From positions 226,066 to 273,565 of the forward strand of contig CAUYUJ010015944.1 of the NCBI GenBank assembly GCA_963575745.1: DNA of 47,500 nucleotides. Direction: 5' to 3'. Every line of letters starts with the position of its first letter. Position 1 is the stretch's first letter. The DNA comes from Prorocentrum cordatum (lineage: Eukaryota > Sar > Dinophyceae > Prorocentrales > Prorocentraceae). Both the position numbers and the translations under genes were made by a program. The notes below the pieces were generated by a model, which was not told the DNA's origin, made no database searches, and saw only the letters and a program-made list of their open reading frames with translations. Positions 28,655-39,266 of the stretch are shown here, in pieces.

Positions 28655-29255
28655 GGTGGGTAGGAGGAGGAGGAGGAGGAGGAGGAGGAGCAGGAGGAGG
28701 AGGAGCAGGAGGAGGAGGGAGGGAGGGAGACCGGGAGGGAGGGAGAGGAGAGAGGGAGAGGGGGAGGGGGGAGGGAGGGAGGGAGGGAGGGAGGGAGGGA
28801 GGGAGGGAGGAGGGAGGAGGGAGGGAGGGAGGGAGGGAGGGAGGGATGGGGGAGGGAGGGAGAGGAGGGGGGGGAGGAGGCGGAGGAGGAGGAGGAGGAG
28901 GAGGAGGAGGAGGAGGAGGAGGAGGAGGAGGAGGAGGAGGAAGAGCAGGAGGAGGATGAGGAGGAAAGGAGGAGGAGGAGGAGGACCAGGAGGAGGAGGA
29001 GGAGGAGGAGGAGGAGGAGGAGGAGGAGGAGGAGAAGGAGAGGAGGAGGAAAGAGGGGGGGAGGAGGAGGGAGGAGGAGTGCGGTGGAGGAGGAGTGAGG
29101 AGGAGGAAGGAGGTGGAGAAAGAGGTACGAGTAAGGAGGGACGAGGAGGGGGTGGATGTGAGGGAGGAGGGAGGAGGAGGAAGAGGAGGAGGAGGAGGAG
29201 GAGGAGGAGGAGGAGGAGGAGGAGGAGGAGGAGGAGGAGGAGTAGGAGGACCAGA
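28655..29255 (+). repeat. GGA / GGGA array
   Basis: About 600 bp of plus-strand purine: GGA runs at 28659-28715 and 28876-29040, GGGA tetramers at 28770-28860, GGA again 29185-29245. Borders CAE copy C. Confidence 0.96.
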
Positions 29256-29261
29256 GGAAGT

Positions 29262-30080
29262 CATCCAAGACTTATCAGCGATGTTGGAATATTCCCTCCC
29301 TCCAAGCTTCTTCTTCACATGCCGCTACAAGGGCGAATTTCCGCTGAGGGAATTGCCTCGTTGGGAGAGAACTGTTTGAAGATCTTGAAGCGTGCCAAAA
29401 CACCATTCTCGGGACTCTAACGCCACGAATCAACACGATTGTTGCGTCTTGACGGTTCGAAATCCTGCCAGAACACCGTTCCTGAGGTTTCAACACCGCG
29501 AATCAACGTAACTGTTGCGGTCTCATAATCGTCAGTCCCAAACATCATTCTTGGCACGTTGACCATGGGAATACGTTAAACCTGCTTGCACTTAGTTTAA
29601 AAAGAATGTGCGCGGCGCTAAAGCGAAACCCATACTTTGAAAACGAACCGCCCTCAATCCGTGAAACTGTTGCCATATGTTTGAAACGAATGTGCGCGGC
29701 GTTAAGGCGAGAGCCATGTTTTGAAATCGAATTGCTCTTGCGCGCTTTGAGAACGAATGTGCGCGGCGCTAAAGCGAGATCCACAATTTGAAAACAAACC
29801 GCCCTCAATCCGTGAAACCCTCGCCGTTTTCGAAAACGAATGCGCGCGGCGCTCAGGCGAAAACCACATTTTGAAAATTACCCGCTCTCGTGAAGGTCTT
29901 GCGTTTGTTTCAAGACTGCGCACGGCGCCGAGGCGAGAGCCACATTTTGAAGACCACCCGCCCTCCGTCTGTTCAACTGTTGCCAGTTTTTAAGCGCCAG
30001 GGTCATGAATGGTGAGGAAGTCTCAGGCGAGACGCCCAGCCCACCCTTTTGATCTCGGGGTGTGACAGGGAGGAGTTATT
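29262..30080 (-). mobile_element. Composite array element (CAE), copy C, inverted
   Basis: Read on the minus strand: lead block GAATAACTCCTCCCTGTCAC, GGCGTCTCGCCTGAGACTTC and ATTCATGACCCTGGCG; about five ~83-bp units (29990-29600); the 73-bp units with TTCTGGCAGGATT and GATTCGCGG; tail with GAAGAAGCTTGGAGGGAGGG, TCTTGGATGAC; then a TCC run. Same order as copies A and B, bounded by GGA tracts on both sides. Confidence 0.8.
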
Positions 30081-30225
30081 CATAAGGAAAAGGAGAGGAG
30101 GAGGAGAAGGAGGAGGAGGAGGAGGAGAAGGAGAAGGGAGGAGGGAAGAGGGCTGAGGGAGTGGAGGAGGAGGAGGAGGAGGAGGAGGAGGAGGAGGAGG
30201 AGGAGGAGGAGGAGGAGGGGGAGGG
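30080..30225 (+). repeat. (GGA)n array, border of CAE copy C
   Basis: GGAGGAGAAGG then pure GGA to 30220. Confidence 0.94.
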
Positions 30226-30417
30226 GGATTGTAGTTTAGCGCTGGCGGGCTTGAGGTTATGCATAACCCTGGCGAGGTTGGATGGTGTTACTGGGCTTTT
30301 CCGTCCTTGAATGTCGATGCCAGCGAAGGTTGGGATGTCACACTTGTTGAGGATGAGGTTTGCACGCGATCCATAGTTCGCGGGATCTATGTTCGGGATT
30401 CATGAATTCTCAACGCC

Positions 30418-30770
30418 CGCGATACACGACCCAGAATGATGCTGGGAACACCCGCCCGCATGGTGAATTTGGGACGTGTTTATGCACCTGCCCGGCTGCG
30501 AGTCCCACTAGATGCGCAACGGGACTGCACGACCCAGAACGATGCTGGGAGTGCCCGCCCGCATGGTTGATTTGGGATGTGTCCATGCACGTGCTCGACT
30601 GCGAGTTGCACTGGATGCGCAACGGGACTACACGGACCCAGAATGATACTGGGAATGTCCGCCCAAGCTGTTATGGGAGGCTCCCATCAGTTGCCACTGA
30701 ACGTGCCCGACCGCGAGTGCCACCGGATGCGCCACGGGACCCCTGGGTGCCGTGACGACGGGGGCTGGGC
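30418..30770 (+). repeat. ~104-bp tandem array, 3+ copies
   Basis: ACGACCCAGAATGATGCTGG recurs at about 30425, 30530 and 30633. Each unit also has CCCGCCCGCATGGT, TTGGGA(C/T)GTGT and GATGCGCAACGGGACT. A last partial unit ends near 30765. Confidence 0.85.
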
Positions 30771-31260
30771 GCCGGTCACGCCGGACAGTCGCTTGGTGCA
30801 TCTCGTGTCGGGGCGAGTGCCCGTACACAGCTGGGTCGAATGTCAAGTTTCGGATTTTGGTCTTGTGTTTGTTGACATCTACAGTGGAGACCCATGCCAA
30901 GAAACACCCTGCTTGCCTCCAGGGTGCCTTGGGTTTCTTGGGCTTCAATTGGTTTTGCCATGGAAAGCGTGATTGTTCCCACACCAAGAATCAATGGACA
31001 TCCTGGGGTCTCAGGGTTGGGTTTCTTGTGAAAGGTGTCTTCTGGTCGAGCCCCTACTGTAGGCCTCCCAGATGGGGTCCGAATAGATGGGGTTGGAGGA
31101 TCACGCCGCATCGCTGATGCGTCGCCGATGTGGCTCGATGTGACGCCCGATTTGCTTCACGTCGACGTCGCCGATGCATTGCCGACGTCGACGATGCATC
31201 GCCAGTACATCGCCGATGCGTCGTAGACGCATCATCGATGTATCGGCGGTGCGGCGCGAT
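30771..31260. other. Stretch with GATGCGTCGCCGATG palindromic repeats
   Basis: From 31105 the sequence is built of GCGTCGCCGATG, CGTCGACGTCGCC and GATGCATCGCC blocks, many self-complementary; related in motif to the H3 CGCCGAT family. 30771-31100 is unique, with no supported gene. Confidence 0.45.
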
Positions 31261-31745
31261 CCTACGACCCCAGCTACTCGAACCCCATCTAGGAGGCCTC
31301 TATGACAGCTGGCCTTGTGAAGATCTGATTCAGGTTAGGGGCACATCATGCATATGTTCACCATCCTTTTCAGCAAGAGAAGGAGGGGAGCCGTAAGGGG
31401 AAGGAAGGGACGTCCCTGTCGATCTGACAATGTAGGGTTGCTGGCTGGCGCTCACAACAAACTTGCTGGCCCGGCCCCAAGGTGAATAGCATTGCAAGCA
31501 TCATCGAAGGCATTAGCCATGCAGACGGTCGACTGGGCATTTGGCTAGAATTTCCGAGCCCGCCATCATGGTCGTTGCTGTCGCGATCTGGGGGGCGCTT
31601 CGGACATCAGGATGTTGTTTTGATGCTGGTGCCGATCAGAACACTGATGCCGAGTACCCTGAAAACCACGACCCGAGTCACGCGTTCTTACCGCTCCCCG
31701 AGGTTCAGGTGGTCGTGGGGAACTGGTCCCAGGGAGCCTGGCCCG

Positions 31746-32025
31746 TCGCTGCAGACGAGGAGGAGGAGGCGGAGGAGGGGGAGGAGGAGGAGGAGGAGGG
31801 GTAGGAGGAGGAGGAGGAGGAGGAGGAGGAGGAGGGGAGAGGAGGGGAGGAGGAGAGGAGGGGGGAGGGGAGGGGGGAGAGAGAGGAGAGGAGAAGAGGA
31901 GAAGAGGAGGAGGAGGGGGAGGAGCAGGAGGAGGGGGGGAGGAGGAGGAGGGGGAGGAAGGAGGAGGAGGAGGCGGAGGCGGAGGAGGAGGAGGAGGACG
32001 AGGGCGAGCAGACAGGCCAGAGGCC
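31746..32025 (+). repeat. GGA array (left arm of a GGA/TCC inverted pair)
   Basis: GGAGGAGG with GGGA and GCGGAGG variants. Faces the TCC array at 32215-32550 across about 190 bp. Confidence 0.95.
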
Positions 32026-32214
32026 TCCTGGAAGCCTCTCGCGGGGAGCTGGTCCCCAAGAGCCTGGCCCGTCGCTGCCCACTGCGAGAGCCTCTCGGGC
32101 CCTCCAGCGGTGGCGGGATAACCAAAACAAATTCGGCCCCCTCCCGACGGCCGCGCTCCTTCGCGTGCGCGGGGAGTCGGGGCCTCCTGCCCGCCACCCC
32201 CGGCGGCTGTTGTC

Positions 32215-32550
32215 CCATCTGTCCTCCCTTCTTTTCCTCCAGCTCCTCGATCCTCGTCTTCCCGCCTCGATCCTCCTCCCTCCTCCTCCTCCTCCGCCTC
32301 CTCCGCCTCCTCCTCCTCTCCGCCTCTCCTCCTCTCCGCCTCCTCCCGCCTCCTCCTCCTCCTGCTCCTCCTCTTTCTCCTCCTCCCCCCTCCTCCCCCT
32401 CCTCCCCTCCTCCTCCTCCTCCTCCGTCTCCTCCGTCTCCTCCTCTTCTTCCTCCTCCTCCTCCTCCTCCTCCTCCGTCTCCTCCTTCTCCTCCTCGTCC
32501 TCCTCGTCCTCCTCCTTCTCCTCCTCCTTCCTCCACTCCTGCTCCTCCCC
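32215..32550 (-). repeat. TCC/CTC array (right arm of a GGA/TCC inverted pair)
   Basis: CCTCCTCCTCC with CCGTCTCC and GTCC variants on the plus strand. Complementary in kind to the upstream GGA array. Confidence 0.95.
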
Positions 32551-32591
32551 GAGTGGGAGGCTGTCGAGCGCGGGGTGGGGGGGGTCCACAG

Positions 32592-32980
32592 GAGATCTGG
32601 CTCGAGCGGCGGTGGCAGCTGATGGTCGCCGCCACGCTGCTGTGGAAGGACGGGCGCCCCCTCGGCGCGCGCACCCGGCCGCGCCGCCACGGAAGCACGA
32701 CGGGCGCGCTTCCCGGCCCGGGCGCTGGGGCAGTGGGAAACGCTCGCGGGCGCCGAAGTGGGGCGAGGTCCACAGGGTGTGTGCGGATGTCATGGCCGGG
32801 GTCGTGAAGTCTCCCTGGTGTCATAGCACCCGCCCCGTCTTCCAGCACGTGTCACGGGTCCCCCCCGTCCGCGCACGTGCCTCGGGCCAGGGTGCGCTGA
32901 CCCCCTCGTCCTGGTTCTTCTTCGTCGATACACCCAGCGCGACGACAAGAACTGTCCAGAGCTCCATCGGGCCCACGCCG
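32592..32980 (+). CDS. Candidate exon(s), GC3-rich (hypothetical)
   Basis: After GTCCACAG (an AG|G acceptor, 32584-32591) a frame reads EIWLERRWQLMVAATLLWKD with almost every third position G or C and stays open to about 32807. A second frame over about 32735-32983 reads KWGEVHRVCADVMAGVVKSP and ends TGA. The two differ in phase; a second GTCCACAG lies near 32770. They may be two exons or only one may be real. A minus frame also looks fair. Product unrecognised. Confidence 0.3.
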
Positions 32981-33002
32981 TGACTAGAACAGGACGGCGG
33001 AG

Positions 33003-33500
33003 TTCTGGGCCCATCTGCCACTCCGCTCTCGGATTTTCCCTTCCCTTGCTGTACGTATCCTTCTTCTCGCACTCCCTCCCTGCCATCCTTCCGCCATCTC
33101 CCCCCGATCCCGCTTTCGCACCCCATCTGCCTCCTCTTTCTCCGCACCCTCCCACCCGGCCCCGTCTCGGAGCTCGGGGCCATCATGGCAGACCCTGTCG
33201 GCGTCCCTCCCCACCCCGTCTGCCCGTGGGCCCCTCCACACCCTGCACACCTTCCCTCGTTTCCCCTCCCCTCCGCTCATCCCTCCCTCACCCCCTCCCT
33301 AATTGGCCTTCCTCTCTCTCTCTCTCTCTCTTTCTCTCTCTTCCTCTCTCTCTCTCTCTCTCTCTCTCTCCCATTCCTCCGCCCCCCTCCTCCCCATCCC
33401 CTCCCCCCTCCCTACCTGACCCCCCCTCTCCCCTCCCTTGCCCTGCACCCATCCCCTTTCCATACTCATTTCCATCATTCATGCGCCTTCTCCCGTACCT
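33003..33500 (-). repeat. Pyrimidine tract with (CT)n
   Basis: Plus-strand C/T stretch; a clear CT dinucleotide run lies at 33312-33371, interrupted by TT. Confidence 0.85.
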
Positions 33501-33980
33501 CCCCAACACCACACACACATAGATTTGTTGGCGTCGCGGTTGCGCGCGCAGCAACGCGGCGGAGTCAGATCAGCAGCAGCGGCTAGAGGGTAGCGCGGCA
33601 GCCGTAGCCGGGCCCTAAGAGGGCCCAGCGGGAACGTACAGGATTCATTCGTAGGGAACTTGAATGCATGAAATCTCACGGGGGTGAGCCATGAGAGGGC
33701 CTGGAGGAGGGGGGGGCGGCAGCAGGGATGCGGACGGGTGGTGGTGCAGTGCTCGAGTGCGCGTGATTTCGCGGGGACTGAGCCGAGAGGCCCCCACCGC
33801 CCGCGCGCGCACACACAAACACACACGCATTCCTTTCATCAGATGTCTCATCCTGTTCTCCCTTCCTTCCTCCTCTTCCTCCCTCATTTCCTCTCTTTCT
33901 GTATACTCGAACGATTGTGTATGCATACGTATCAACACCTATACGACCACCTGTCGGGTAATGTGTACATGTGTATAGAG
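33501..33980. other. Unique stretch, no gene seen
   Basis: Short CA-type run (CACACACAAACACACAC) near 33810. No supported frame. Confidence 0.45.
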
Positions 33981-33984
33981 AAGT

Positions 33985-34618
33985 ACGATCGAAATCACGA
34001 TGGATCTCGCCATCGATCTCACTATCGATATCCGATCTCGCGATCGATCTTACTATATATCACACTATCGATGTCGCTGTCGATGTCGCTATCGATCTCG
34101 CTATCGATCTCGCTATCGATCTCACGATCGATCTCATGATCGGTCTCACTATCAATACCACTATTGATCTCACTATTGATATTACTCGCTCGATATCACT
34201 ATCGATCTCACCATCGATCTCGCTCTCGATCTCACTATCGATCTGGCTATGGATCCCATAATCTGCCTCATGAACGATATCATTAACTGTCTCATTACCG
34301 AAGTACCGATATCACAATCGATCAAACTACCGATATTACCCGAGCGATCTCACGATCGATCTCGCAGTCGATATCACTATCGATCTTACTCGATCGATCC
34401 AACTATCGATCTCACTCCGATCGTACTATCGATCTCGCTATCGATGTCACTATCCCTCTCAGTTTCGACCTCAGTATCGATCTCACGATCGGTCTTACTA
34501 TCGATCTCACTATCGCTCCCATTATCTATCGCACGATCGATCTCAGTACCGACCTCACTATCGATCTCGCTATCGATCTCACGATCGGTCCCACTATCGA
34601 TCTCGCTATCGATCTCAC
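33985..34618 (+). repeat. 12-bp satellite (ATCGATCTCACT)
   Basis: About 630 bp of 12-bp units with single-base variants (CTATCGATCTCG, GTCGATGTCGCT). 12 is a multiple of three, so the frame stays open and repeats Ser-Ile-Ser-Leu; treated as an artefact. AT-richer than its surroundings. Confidence 0.95.
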
Positions 34619-34835
34619 TACGGGACACCGACGGGACACCGACGGGACACCGACGGAACATCGACGGGACACCGACGGGACACCGACGGGACACCAACGG
34701 AACAGCGATTGGACAGACGGGACACCGACGGGACACCGACAGGATACCGACGGCACACCCACGGGAAACTAACGGCACACCGACGGCACACCGACGGGAC
34801 ACCGACAGGACACCGACGGGACACCACGGCGGAAC
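34618..34835 (+). repeat. 11-bp satellite (ACGGGACACCG)
   Basis: Starts within a base of where the 12-bp satellite stops. Eleven-base units with few changes, then a spread of CGGGACACCACGG pieces to about 34905. Confidence 0.95.
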
Positions 34836-35114
34836 ACTCCAGCCATTTCCCCGCCCTCCGCGGGGGAGAGGCGGACGGCGACGGGACACCACGGCGGGAC
34901 AACCTGGCCACCGCCCGCCCATCGCGGGGAGGGAGGAGGTCAGCGCCTCTTGGCCCGCCCTTGCCCCAGCGGTGGCATTCCTCTCGCGCGCCCCCGCAGC
35001 TTCGCCTCGCCCGCACGCGCGACACGAGCCCGAAACCGAAACCGATTTCCTGGTGGGGAGCTCGCCGTCCCACTTCGATATCATCCCATTACCCCCGATA
35101 GATGTACACACAGG

Positions 35115-35190
35115 CCTATATGCATATATATATATATGTATATATGTATATATACATATGTGCATATATATAACTATATGTATGTAGGCT
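35115..35190. repeat. TATATG / TA repeat
   Basis: ATATATATATGTATATATGT and related sequence; the most AT-rich spot in the window. Confidence 0.9.
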
Positions 35191-35900
35191 ACGAGCTTCA
35201 TGTGTGTATGCATAAACATGTGTGTGCGTGTATCGCTCCATGTCGTTATGTATCTCTCTCTCTGACTCTCTCCCCCCCTCCCGTCTCCCATTCCCCTTCC
35301 TCCGTCTGTCCCCGTCTCACCACTCTCTCCTCGCTCTCTCGCCTCTCTCATCCACCTTCCCCCTCCTTTGTTTTTGCCTCGCACCTTCCCTTCCAGCCTC
35401 CCCCCGGCGTGGAGTTCCGCCATGCAACAAATCTGGAGTTTGCTTGTAGGCACGTGCTCTGAGAAAAGAGTAGTGGTCGAGCGAGACCCCGCTCCGCTGT
35501 ACGCGGAAGAGTGGGAAGAGGGAAGGAGGAGTGGGAGGAGGGAGGAGGGGGAGGAGGAGGAGGAGGAGGAGGAGGAGGAGGAGGAGGAGGAGGAGGAGGA
35601 GGACGGACCAGAGTAGACCCTCGATGTACCAACTGTGCTGGGAGACGCCCTCCCGTCCCAGGCCTCTGCCGCAGTAGGTCCCTGGGAGCCTTGGCTTCCA
35701 CTGCGCGAAGCGCCCCCCCCCCCCCCCTGAAAGACGAGCGCTGTGGGTCCGTAGATCAGGAGGGGGAAAAAAACACACACAGACACAATCAATCGTCGAT
35801 CCCCAGGAAAATATGGGAAACTATGGGAAGTGGGGGGGAAGACGACAACCCAGAAAATATGGGAAAACAGGGGGAGTCCTGTTATTTGTATGTATTAAGT
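35191..35900. other. CT-rich and GGA-rich stretch
   Basis: Plus-strand CTCTCTC/CCTCC up to about 35400; GGA run 35515-35603; C13 at 35707-35726. An AAAATATGGGAAA repeat occurs twice (35808 and 35855). No gene. Confidence 0.6.
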
Positions 35901-36640
35901 TGTGTGTCCCAGGGCCCCCTCAGTAGATCGGGCGGAGGCTCCGTGCTGAAAGAGCATGTTCTTCAGCATCCGAGCAGTAAAGGGAATGCGTGAAGGCAGG
36001 GCCATGCAGGTCCAGCAGGTGCACAGCGACGGGCCCCACCTTGACGAGGATCCGCCCTCCATCCGTGCAACGGTTGCACCACATTGGGACACCTACGCGC
36101 GAAACACAGCAAAGTCTCAGCGAGACCATTCTGAAAAGGAACCGCCCTGCATCCTTGTGACTGCTGCACAACTTGGTGCCTGTGATGCCTGTGACAAGAA
36201 CTGTCGAGGACTAAATGTCGAGGACTTCTCAGGCGAGAGCCGCACTTTGAAAGCGCACCAGCCTCTACCCGTGTAACTGTCGGAAACACAAAGCGCTTGC
36301 GCGGCGCTAAGGCGATAGTCGGCTTTCGAAGACGACCGGACTTGCACCATTGCAGTTGTTGGGAATTGAAGCCGATGTGGTGGGCGCTACTGCGAGAATC
36401 GCATTTTGAGGACGGTTGGCCCTCCAGTTCAGAAATTGTTGAGAATTCTTCAAACTAGAATATGTGGCGCTAAGGCAAGAGCCATTTGAAAACGATTCGC
36501 CCTTCATCGGTGTAATTCACTATTGAAGTTATTCAGCTTCGTGATCATGGGTTGTAGGGGATGCTCAAGCGAACCCTGTAGTGCGATTGGGGGAGTTGTG
36601 TATAAAGAAAAATGGATGTAGGTGGTCGGTGGAGGAGGAG
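35900..36640 (-). mobile_element. Composite array element (CAE), copy D, inverted and diverged
   Basis: On the minus strand: lead block TATACACAACTCCCCCAATC (36605-36585), ATCACGAAGC; about six ~83-bp units to about 36010, recognised by GGCGCTAAGGCGA on the plus strand (36303, 36470) and CCGCCCTGCATCC. The lead is bordered by GGA at 36633. The far end (73-bp units) was not found. Confidence 0.6.
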
Positions 36641-36744
36641 GAGGAGGAGGAGGAAGCGGAAGATGAGGAGGAGGGGATTCGCGAAGAGCCGCGGCATCAT
36701 TGATCCTCGCGGCATTTTGACGGCTCATCGTTGAAGCCGGCCGC

Positions 36745-37121
36745 CGACCAGTTTGGGCGCGTGCCGGTCGCCGCTGCCGCAGACGCAAGAAGCAAAAGCG
36801 GCTCCCGGAAGCTCGACTCGTACACCGACATAGCTTTCATGTTTGTTGCGCGGGACTGCGGCTCGTCGCTCTGGTGGGCCTCGCTGGCGACGTTCGGCTT
36901 CGTCGGCGGGGGGAAGACGCGCGCCTCGCTGCCCCCCTTGCGGTGCCGTCATCGTCGTCCATCTGCCTTTTAGTGACTTCGTGTGTACGTCGCTGCGCTG
37001 CTCGCCTTGATCTTCGGACGTTGTCACAACTTTCTCACTCGCCACTTACGCCCAGGTTGCCTATGGGCTTGCTCGACTTGCTCCGCCCCGTCGCGACTCG
37101 CGAGGCCGTGGTCGCCGAAAA
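36745..37121 (+). CDS. Candidate 5' exons of a membrane-protein-like gene (hypothetical)
   Basis: A first segment (about 36780-36915) reads KLDSYTDIAFMFVARDCGSS then LWWASLATFGFV, with two hydrophobic stretches. After CTGCCTTTTAG (36973), another frame leads through LPMGLLDLLRPVATREAVVA to 37121, where a donor GTGTGCG starts. The junction between the two segments could not be solved in phase, so they are entered together. In a third frame YVAALLALIFG (around 37000) would also be a membrane helix. No known family named. Confidence 0.3.
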
Positions 37122-37410
37122 GTGTGCGTATGTGTATGCGTGTGGTGTGTGTGTATGTATGTGTTTGTGTATCTGTGTCTGTGTCTGTGTCTGTGTCCGT
37201 GTCCGTGTCTGTGTCTGTGTCTGTGTCTGTGTCTGTATGTGTCTGTGTGTTCGAGCAGCATGCTGCGGCTGAGTCCCCCCCTCTCTCTTCCGCCTCCGCG
37301 GCCACCTTCCTCTTTTCCACCTGTCTTAGTGTGCCAATAGCGCGGCGCGCCCCGCCAGCTATACCGCCAGCGCTGCGGACACAGAAAGTGTGTAATCACT
37401 TTTGGTTTTC
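37122..37410 (+). other. Probable intron containing a TGTGTC hexamer repeat
   Basis: Begins GTGTGCGTATG and ends TTTTGGTTTTCAG, a good GT...polypyrimidine-AG pair. Inside, TGTGTCTGTGTC-type repeats fill about 37145-37250. Excluding the repeat from the coding frames on either side supports the intron reading. Confidence 0.4.
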
Positions 37411-37870
37411 AGCATACCGACGGCGCAGGCGGTGAAGCCGCGGACGGTAGCATCCTCGCTCCATGCAGCGCCCACTCGATTGTTCTACCGGCTGAGGTCC
37501 GAACGGTCTCGCCTTGAAGACCCCCTCCGAACCGCTTCAGGCCCGAAGGCTGACCTTGATCGCAGCCGAGGGCCAAGGCGACCGCCCGCGTGGAGCTTGT
37601 CTGGGTATGGATTGGGCCCAGCTTCGGGCCAAAGATATCGAGAAGAGACTTCCCCTGCCCCTCGGCCCAGTGGTCGAACCGACTCCTTCCAATACCTTTG
37701 GCACGCTCCGCAGATCAGAACGTAGGAAAACTGGTGGTGGTGCCTGTGACAAAGCCCGCCCCCGTGCCAGCGCAGCGCTCTTCGTGTCGACGCTTCGAGC
37801 GGCGCCCAAGAAGCCGCCAGTGGCACGTGTCGCCCTGCTTCTCCATTCCTGGGATCGGCCGCGAGCGAGG
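37411..37870 (+). CDS. Candidate downstream exon(s) of the 36.7 kb gene (hypothetical)
   Basis: After the TTTTCAG acceptor two readings compete. (a) Phase-matched to the upstream donor: IPTAQAVKPRTVASSLHAAP, open to 37725. (b) HTDGAGGEAADGSILAPCSA, spliced by a 44-nt GT...CAG intron (37491-37534) to ARRLTLIAAEGQGD and CLGMDWAQLRAKDIEKRLPL, open to 37930. Both look protein-like, so the frame is undecided. It is followed by an inverted-repeat element at 37879 that begins GAGAAGG. Confidence 0.3.
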
Positions 37871-37878
37871 GGGGGAGT

Positions 37879-38020
37879 GAGAAGGAGAAGGCCTCCTGAG
37901 AAGTTTTCTAGGCTTTCCCCGAAAATATAAAAAAAACATTGAATAACAAAAACAACTTCTCAGAAGGCGCGTGGGCGTCTGAGAAGCCCCGCCGCCTTCT
38001 GAGAAGGCCTTCTCCTTCTC
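37879..38020. mobile_element. GAGAAGGAGAAGGCC inverted-repeat element
   Basis: Left TIR GAGAAGGAGAAGGCCTCCTG plus AGAAG; right TIR is the reverse complement of GAGAAGGAGAAGGCCTTCTC plus AGAAG, differing at two positions. 142 bp with an A-rich centre (AAAATATAAAAAAAACATTG). The left edge reads GTGAGAAGG, which also looks like a splice donor. Confidence 0.75.
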
Positions 38021-38390
38021 ATGTCCCCCCCTTGTGCTCGCCGCCGATGGAAGGGCCTCCGTAGGGGGCCCATCTGAGACGTCCTTGGGCCGTGTTGGTC
38101 TCCCGTGGGGTCCGCTCGGGACCCTCCTGGTCCACCAGAGTGGCCCACCTTGGTCCCACACGCAGCACTCTGCGTGGGGGACCAAAGTGGCCTTCCGAGA
38201 GAGCCTCCTGACCTTTTTTAGCTCACGGACAACACGGGAACCATCATAATGCGCCTTAAAGCGGCGCAGCGTCAAACGGACAACATTGGAATCAGCATTA
38301 TGTGCCGCTCAGGCATCCTCTTCTTTGTTTTTCTCTTCCTCGCAAGCCACGCCCACTTGTCGTTCAAGGTCGGGGTTCGTGTCATTATCA
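38021..38390. other. Unique stretch, no gene seen
   Basis: An imperfect repeat (CGGACAACA followed by CATAATGCGCC / GCATTATGTGCC) occurs at about 38224 and 38277. No supported frame. Confidence 0.45.
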
Positions 38391-38530
38391 GGTTTAGATC
38401 ACGTTTTGGAAGCACGTTGGGGGCCGCTTTGGCCCCACCTGGGGTCTTGTTGGGAGCTGGTGGGTGCTCCTCGAGACACTGCTCGGCCATCTTGGTGGCG
38501 TGGTTCGCCTCCTCGGACGTCTTGGAAGCC
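38391..38530 (+). repeat. GGCCTCTTGG-type minisatellite, block 4
   Basis: GGAAGCACGTTGGGGGCC, GGGGTCTTGTTGGGAGC, CTCGGACGTCTTGGAAGCC; degenerate. Confidence 0.5.
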
Positions 38531-38829
38531 TTGTAGAGCAATCGAGAGCAGGAGGGGGCTGGCCTTTAGTTGCACAACAGAAACCCCGAGAAGTAGGCAG
38601 CACTTGGGCTTCTGCCTCGCCGCAACGTGCAAGGCAGCACGGTGGTGCATTTGCGCGACATGACACCTAGAGCGGGAGGAGTGATAATAGAAGCATCGAG
38701 GATGCATCTAGCGGTTGCAAACGCTAAGAGAGCGCATAGAGAGCGTGGTCCTTGTCCACCCTATTTCGCTCCCAGCCTGGAATCGTGGCAAGAAGTGAGG
38801 CCAGAGGGGCAGGGGCAGGGGCAGGAGGA

Positions 38830-39115
38830 GGAGTCCTGGAGAGCGCCCGGAAACGATGATTTCTCGGGGTTTGTTGGATGTCAGCGAAGGTGTTCGGGCC
38901 GTCCTGGGAGTCTTGGAGCCGTCCGCCTGGTGAGGTTTGAGACGGTCGGCCCTGGAGGCATCCGAGACGGGGGTCATTCGCAGCCCAAGGCCGATCGTGG
39001 GCCGTCCTGCGGCCGTCTTAAGTCGGTGTGCGGCTGCCTTGGAGCTGACTTGGGGAAGTCTTGGGTCGTCTTTGTGCGGCTGCTTGCCCATCCGAAGGCC
39101 GCTGTGACGGGTAAT
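38830..39115 (+). repeat. GGCCGTCTTGG-type minisatellite, block 5
   Basis: Units such as GGGCCGTCCTGGGAGTCTTG, GGAGCCGTCC, GGCCGTCTTAAG, CTTGGAGC. Related to the other blocks, with GTC in place of CTC. Confidence 0.55.
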
Positions 39116-39266
39116 TAGGAATCCAACTGAGATGGCCCGAAGGCCATCATGAAGCCCTCGCTGATACAAGCTTGAGCCGTCCAGCAGATTCCGTATCACT
39201 GATCTTGCCTGTGTTGCGGGGCGTTGCGGTTCCTTGTCCTGGAGCTCGAGGAGGCACCATGGTTTG

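Noticed and set aside
28173-29318. 381-codon poly-Pro/poly-Ser minus frame over GGA arrays
   Set aside because: Triplet microsatellite without stops in any frame; not evidence of a gene.
29440-29480. tRNA T-loop-like GGTTCGAAATCC
   Set aside because: It lies inside the 73-bp unit of the composite element, and no acceptor stem or anticodon arm can be drawn around it.
33985-34618. Protein of Ser-Ile-Ser-Leu repeats
   Set aside because: Simply the 12-bp satellite, whose period is a multiple of three.
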